Position numbers and translations under genes: made by a program. Positions 6,441 through 10,124 of a DNA stretch of 10,124 nucleotides are shown piece after piece. Source of the stretch: an uncultured Bacilli bacterium. GTDB lineage: Bacteria; Bacillota_I; Bacilli_A; RF39; UBA660. The stretch lies in assembly GCA_944372725.1 (NCBI GenBank), contig CALWAA010000025.1:1-10124 (forward strand), read 5' to 3'. The notes under the pieces were generated by a model, which did not search any database, was not told the DNA's origin, and saw only the letters and a program-made list of their open reading frames with translations. Position 1 is the stretch's first letter. Each line of letters begins with the position of its first letter.

Positions 6441-7891
6441 TATCGTACCTCCTTAGCAATTTGACCTTTATATGGCATTTTTGATTCTAATGTATAAGCA
6501 ATATTTAAGATATTTTCATCATCGTAACAGTTTCCAGTTAGATTAATTCCAACAGGTAAATCATTTACAAAACCATTGGGAATTGTAATAGATGGAAAGC
6601 CACCAAAGTTTCCTATTTGTAAATGTTCTTCTAAAACATTTGTGTTTTCATCAATGACATCTTTATCTTCATCAAATTTTTTAGCAGGTCCACTTGATAC
6701 TGGTAAAATTAGGGCATCATACTCTTTAAATAGCTCTTTCATTTTATCAACGATTAATCTTCTTACCCTTTGGGCATTTTTAAAATAACGTTCTTGGTTT
6801 TCTTTTTGTAAAACATAAGAGCCTATGACAAATCTTCTTTTAATTAAAGGAGAAAAGCCGATAGTACGATGGTCTTTCATCATTTCAAATACATTTTTCT
6901 TATCACTTCTTGGACCAAAGATAATACCTGTTAAATTAGACATATTACTAGTTGCCTCAGCACAAGAAATAACCACATATACAGAAGGAATCGCATTTAA
7001 TAAGTTTTGGTCTATGCTAACTTCTTCTACCATCGCTCCCTCTTCTTTTAAGAATTCTAATGTATGAAAGAAGTTTTTTAAATGAGATTTTAATTCTTCG
7101 GTTGCATTCGGATAATTATTGATATCACATATTTCTTTAATATAAAATAACTTTTTTCCTTTGATATTGCCAGTTAGAGCTTCCTGTAAGTGAATATTAC
7201 TAGAATCCCAACTTGTCATATCATTTTTATCAATTCCTTTCATGATATCCGTTACAATTGCTGCATCTTCGACACTTCTCGTTAGAACCCCACAATGGTC
7301 TAGACTACTAGCAAAAGGAAATAAACCATATCGGGATAACATTCCATAAGTTGGTTTGTAGCCTACAATCCCACAAAAAGCTGCCGGTTTCCGAATAGAG
7401 TCTCCAGTATCACTACCTAAAGCAAAAGGATAGACACCACTTGCAACTGCGCAAGCTGACCCAGCTGAGGAGCCAGCACACATTCTTGTTTTATCCCAAG
7501 GATTTAATACTGGTCCTGTATGGCAAGTTGTTCCTGTTCCGCCCATACCAAATTCATCTAAAGCTGTTTTATTAGTCATAATAGCCCCAGCATCTAATAA
7601 TTTTTGAACGACCGTGGCAGTATAAAATGGCACATAGTTTTTGAGAGTATTAGAAGAACCCGTAGATAATACATCTTTAGTAGAATAATTATCTTTGACA
7701 CCAAAAGGAATTCCAGATACGAACAAATCAGTTACTTTTCCTTCTTTAGCATCATCACAAATAGTTACAAAAGCATTATATTTTTGCTCTACTTCATGGG
7801 ATTTTTGGATGGATTCTTTTACTAATTCTTCACTTGTTATTTTTCCCCTTTTTAATAAGTCATGGAGTTCTAAAATACTTTTATCCATCAT
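6440..7891 (-). CDS. gatA: Asp/Glu-tRNA amidotransferase subunit A (glutamine amidase)
   Basis: GatA hydrolyses glutamine and channels the ammonia to GatB. The 483 residues are normal length for an amidase-signature enzyme. By alignment from memory with Staphylococcus GatA, the Ser-cisSer-Lys triad is Lys66 (PFGVKDN), Ser141 (AGSSAGSA) and nucleophile Ser165 (SDTGDSIRKPA); the 24-residue gap between the two serines is conserved. The residue before the nucleophile is Asp, where most GatA proteins I recall have Gly (SDTGGS). The C-terminal GGFPSITIPNGF and LPVGINL motifs are present. The gene begins with two ATG codons (7891 and 7888). It starts one base after the gatC stop, and its site AGGTGG lies inside gatC. 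It ends at a TAATG overlap with gatB, so translation of the subunits is probably coupled. Confidence 0.97.
   Translation of the reverse strand: MMDKSILELHDLLKRGKITSEELVKESIQKSHEVEQKYNAFVTICDDAKEGKVTDLFVSGIPFGVKDNYSTKDVLSTGSSNTLKNYVPFYTATVVQKLLDAGAIMTNKTALDEFGMGGTGTTCHTGPVLNPWDKTRMCAGSSAGSACAVASGVYPFALGSDTGDSIRKPAAFCGIVGYKPTYGMLSRYGLFPFASSLDHCGVLTRSVEDAAIVTDIMKGIDKNDMTSWDSSNIHLQEALTGNIKGKKLFYIKEICDINNYPNATEELKSHLKNFFHTLEFLKEEGAMVEEVSIDQNLLNAIPSVYVVISCAEATSNMSNLTGIIFGPRSDKKNVFEMMKDHRTIGFSPLIKRRFVIGSYVLQKENQERYFKNAQRVRRLIVDKMKELFKEYDALILPVSSGPAKKFDEDKDVIDENTNVLEEHLQIGNFGGFPSITIPNGFVNDLPVGINLTGNCYDDENILNIAYTLESKMPYKGQIAKEVR
6448..6454 (-). promoter_or_regulatory. Consensus ribosome binding site of gatB
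   Basis: AAGGAGG on the minus strand, 7 bases before the gatB ATG and within the last codons of gatA. It fixes the gatB start at 6440 and is the best-matching site in the window. Confidence 0.85.
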
Positions 7892-7892
7892 C

Positions 7893-8189
7893 TTAATCCA
7901 CCACCTTTGGTACTTCTATTTCTCTGCCATCTGTTTTACCAGCATTTCTTAACGCCTCTTCAATAGGAATGGATGGCTCTGCTACATCTTTCCTTAACTC
8001 ATAAGTAAAATCATCAAGAGCATGAGTCATTGGTTCTATTTGAACAATATTAGGTATTTTATTAATTAAATCAATACTTTTATCTATTGCTTCAAATTCA
8101 TCTAATACCCTTTTATTTTCTTCATCTGTTAGGCCAATAAGAAGCTTTTCAGCATAATCATCAACCATTTCTTTGGTAAATTTATTCAT
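7893..8189 (-). CDS. gatC: Asp/Glu-tRNA amidotransferase subunit C
   Basis: GatC is the small subunit that wraps GatA and GatB together. The 98 residues are normal for the family. N-terminal helices (VDDYAEKLLIGLTDEENKRV) are followed by the conserved middle (IVQIEPMTHAL), then LRKDVAEPSIPIEEALRNA and the terminal EVPKVVD, all GatC hallmarks. Its ATG overlaps the upstream kinase stop codon (ATGA at 8189-8186), with AAGGA seven bases before the start. The next gene, gatA, begins one base after the gatC stop, so the order is gatC-gatA-gatB as in many Firmicutes. Confidence 0.95.
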   Translation of the reverse strand: MNKFTKEMVDDYAEKLLIGLTDEENKRVLDEFEAIDKSIDLINKIPNIVQIEPMTHALDDFTYELRKDVAEPSIPIEEALRNAGKTDGREIEVPKVVD

Positions 8190-8743
8190 TCTTTCGTCCT
8201 TTCTATTTCTTTTAGGATTTCTTCTAAACGATTTTTAAAATCATCAATCGTTTTATTATTATCAATATAATAATCAGCATAAGCAATGGGGCCAGCTTTC
8301 GCAATATTTTCAATTTCCGAAATATCTCTTTTTATGGCTTCTTTTTCATTAAATGGCCTAATAGGGCGATTTTTTAATCTATCATACCTTAGCTTTCTAT
8401 CTACAATAATGGCAATAGAAGTCATTTCATCACCAAATTCATTCTTTAATATTTTTAATTCATCCCATGAATATAAGCCATCTAATACAACGTTATTAGT
8501 TTCTGCTAATTCTTTAATTTTAGGAAGCAAAAGAATTGCATAAGCACCCATTCCTAGTTCACTTCTTAATTTTTCTCGCATGTATTTTTCATTTTCTGGA
8601 GTGTCTTCTAAGCCTTCTTCTTTTAACTTTTCTAAAGTTACACCCCCAAAATAAACTTTTTGAAACTCTTTTTCTTCTAGTAGATTACATGCAACAGATT
8701 TCCCGGAACCACACATTCCCACAATGGCAATTATTTTGTTCAT
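8186..8743 (-). CDS. Small P-loop kinase, UPF0200 / dephospho-CoA kinase-like
   Basis: This 185-residue P-loop NTPase has Walker A GMCGSGKS at 9-16 and a Walker B-like strand VVLDGLYSWDEL at 85-96. The layout resembles nucleotide kinases. Details match what I recall of the mainly archaeal UPF0200 family: TPEN after the first helices (48-51), LR..LGMGA (59-67), DG-x-x-S-x-x-E at 88-95, a LID-like Arg cluster RPIRPF (126-131), RD (139-140), and ADYYIDNNKT near the end (156-165). It is less like true CoaE and I would not call it coaE. The substrate is unknown. It starts 9 bp after the asnS stop, with AGGAGG overlapping that stop, and ends in a 4-base ATGA overlap with gatC, so it is firmly inside the tRNA-charging operon. 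A role in that process is only suggested by position. Confidence 0.8.
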   Translation of the reverse strand: MNKIIAIVGMCGSGKSVACNLLEEKEFQKVYFGGVTLEKLKEEGLEDTPENEKYMREKLRSELGMGAYAILLLPKIKELAETNNVVLDGLYSWDELKILKNEFGDEMTSIAIIVDRKLRYDRLKNRPIRPFNEKEAIKRDISEIENIAKAGPIAYADYYIDNNKTIDDFKNRLEEILKEIERTKE

Positions 8744-8748
8744 CTCAT

Positions 8749-8754
8749 CCTCCT
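8749..8754 (-). promoter_or_regulatory. Ribosome binding site of the P-loop kinase, overlapping the asnS stop
   Basis: AGGAGG on the minus strand shares two bases with the asnS TAG stop (8755-8753) and lies 5 bases before the kinase ATG at 8743. It supports this start and tight coupling to asnS translation. Confidence 0.75.
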
Positions 8755-10117
8755 AAAATTCACAGTTTTTTGGTGTTCTTGGATAAGGGATAACATCACG
8801 GATATTATCTACACCTGTAAGATATATAAGTAAGCGCTCAAAGCCCATTCCAAATCCTGAATGAATACAACCTCCATATTTTCTTAAGTTTAAATACCAA
8901 TCCATAGAAGACGTATCCATGTTCATTTCTTTCATTCGCGCTACTAATTTATCATAATTTTCTTCTCTTTGACTACCGCCCATTAATTCACCAGCACCTG
9001 GTACTTCAAGGTCAACCGCTGCAACAGTTTTACCATCTAAATTTTGTTTCATATAGAATGCTTTAATATCTTTCGGCCAATTTTTAATAAATACTGGTCC
9101 ATTAAAATATTCCGTAAGATATTTTTCGTGTTCTTTGGCAATATCTTCACCATATTCCGGCGTAAATTCCCATTTTACATCCGCCTTTTTAAGAATTGTT
9201 ATTGCTTCTTCATGATTGATACGAGTAAATTTACTAGAAACTAATTTTTCCAATTTTTCTTTTAGGCCTTTTTCTACAAATTCATTAAAGAAATTAATCT
9301 CTAATGGGGCATTGTCTAAAACATATTTTACAATATATTTTAACATATCTTCCATGATATCCATATCACCCTCTAAATCACAAAAGGCAATTTCCGGTTC
9401 AATCATCCAGAATTCAGAAGCATGCGTTTTCGTATTGGAGTTTTCAGCTCTAAAAGTTGGTCCAAAAGTATATGTTTTTTTGAAAGCCATCGCAAAAGTT
9501 TCGGCTTCTAATTGACCACTTACGGTTAAATTAGTCATCTTACCAAAGAAGTCTTTGCTATAATCTATTTCTCCTTTTAATTTATCTAAAGGAAGAGTAG
9601 TTACTTGAAACATCTCGCCAGCACCCTCACAATCACTGGCAGTAATTAAGGGAGCATGAAAGTATACATATCCTCTATCTTGAAAGTATTTATGAATGGC
9701 ATAAGCAGCAATACTTCTTACTCGAAATACAGCTTGAAAGAGGTTTGTTCTTGGTCTTAAATAGGCTTGTTCCCGTAAAAATTCTCTAGTATGACGCTTT
9801 GGTTGAATAGGATAATCTTCAGGACATGCGCCAAGTAGCTTAATACTTGTCGCTTGCATTTCATAAGCTTGATTTCCTTTAGATGGCGTAATAATTCCCT
9901 TTGCTTCTATCGCACTTCCAACTAATAATTTCTGAATTTCTGAAAAATTACTTAGTTTCTCATCATAAACAATTTGTAAATGTTCAAAAGTTGTGCCATC
10001 TGAAAAGTCAATAAAGCCAAATGTTTTTTGGTCACGATGAAGTCTAATCCAACCTTCAACTTTTATTTCTTTATCTTTATATTCTTCAATGTTTTGAAAT
10101 AAATCTCTTAAATCCAT
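8753..10117 (-). CDS. asnS: Asparaginyl-tRNA synthetase
   Basis: This class IIb enzyme charges tRNA(Asn) with asparagine in the cytoplasm. The 454 residues are normal for bacterial AsnRS and lack the large insertion domain of bacterial AspRS. The N-terminal OB-fold anticodon-binding domain covers about residues 15-100 (KEIKVEGWIRLHRDQKTFGF). The catalytic core shows the motif 1 region near 145-160, the AsnRS-type stretch GEIDYSKDFFGKMTNLTVSG (182-201), motif 2 from FRAENSNTKTHASEF (222-236, Arg223) and motif 3 GFGMGFERLL (421-430, Arg428). The C-terminus PYPRTP is typical. The gene is complete, but only seven bases lie upstream of its ATG, so its ribosome binding site, promoter and any T-box leader are outside the window. 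It is the first visible gene of the operon with the P-loop kinase and gatCAB. Confidence 0.97.
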   Translation of the reverse strand: MDLRDLFQNIEEYKDKEIKVEGWIRLHRDQKTFGFIDFSDGTTFEHLQIVYDEKLSNFSEIQKLLVGSAIEAKGIITPSKGNQAYEMQATSIKLLGACPEDYPIQPKRHTREFLREQAYLRPRTNLFQAVFRVRSIAAYAIHKYFQDRGYVYFHAPLITASDCEGAGEMFQVTTLPLDKLKGEIDYSKDFFGKMTNLTVSGQLEAETFAMAFKKTYTFGPTFRAENSNTKTHASEFWMIEPEIAFCDLEGDMDIMEDMLKYIVKYVLDNAPLEINFFNEFVEKGLKEKLEKLVSSKFTRINHEEAITILKKADVKWEFTPEYGEDIAKEHEKYLTEYFNGPVFIKNWPKDIKAFYMKQNLDGKTVAAVDLEVPGAGELMGGSQREENYDKLVARMKEMNMDTSSMDWYLNLRKYGGCIHSGFGMGFERLLIYLTGVDNIRDVIPYPRTPKNCEF

Positions 10118-10124
10118 TTTTATC

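Noticed and set aside
6576..7952. Plus-strand reading frames opposite gatA (also 8286-8793 and 9044-9515)
   Set aside because: They are antisense shadows of conserved genes with no ribosome binding sites and no recognisable domains.
8186..8189. Mycoplasma code with TGA read as Trp
   Set aside because: The kinase ends at TGA in a standard ATGA overlap with gatC, and the acetyltransferase also ends at TGA at the family length; tryptophans are TGG.

Overview
This is an AT-rich (roughly 30% GC by eye), densely packed bacterial window in which every convincing gene lies on the minus strand. The protein families point to a low-GC Firmicute/Bacilli lineage, perhaps a gut-type Erysipelotrichales, RF39 or Mollicutes-neighbour genome: AsnRS together with GatCAB, strong AGGAGG ribosome binding sites, Asn- and Lys-rich proteins and short U-tract terminators. 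TGA is used as a stop codon (kinase/gatC junction and the acetyltransferase), so the code is standard and not the mycoplasma TGA=Trp code. Taxonomy is inference.

Layout in the direction of transcription (right to left). (1) A translation operon: asnS (10117-8753), a small P-loop kinase resembling the UPF0200 family (8743-8186), gatC (8189-7893), gatA (7891-6440) and gatB (6440-5013). Junctions are 9 bp or less or overlapping (ATGA, TAATG), so this looks like one mRNA; it ends in a strong hairpin terminator starting in the gatB stop codon. It supplies Asn-tRNA(Asn) directly and probably Gln-tRNA(Gln) by transamidation. (2) A two-gene unit with its own near-consensus promoter, whose -35 box sits in the preceding terminator: a membrane-anchored Asn-rich protein of unknown function (about 4957-3947) and a class II Fic protein with a winged-helix tail (3921-2827). 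Its 3' end carries an 11-bp tandem repeat that creates the fic stop codon, then a terminator. (3) A HerA-like DUF87 ATPase (2707-707) with an extended -10 promoter and a terminator overlapping its stop codon, followed by a GNAT acetyltransferase (666-196). (4) The left 195 bp hold no gene. They contain a strong leftward promoter, a 16-bp palindrome at its expected start site, and a 37-bp tandem repeat in three copies plus a stub. What that promoter transcribes lies beyond the window.

The right half is ordinary housekeeping. The left half (surface protein, Fic, HerA, GNAT, repeats) is more accessory in character. HerA and Fic families occur in defence and conflict systems, but no nuclease partner (NurA, SIR2, DUF4297) or Fic antitoxin gene is visible, so I do not claim a defence system. 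The least explained elements are the promoter-palindrome-repeat block at the left edge, the 11-bp repeat at the fic stop, and the Asn-rich surface protein.
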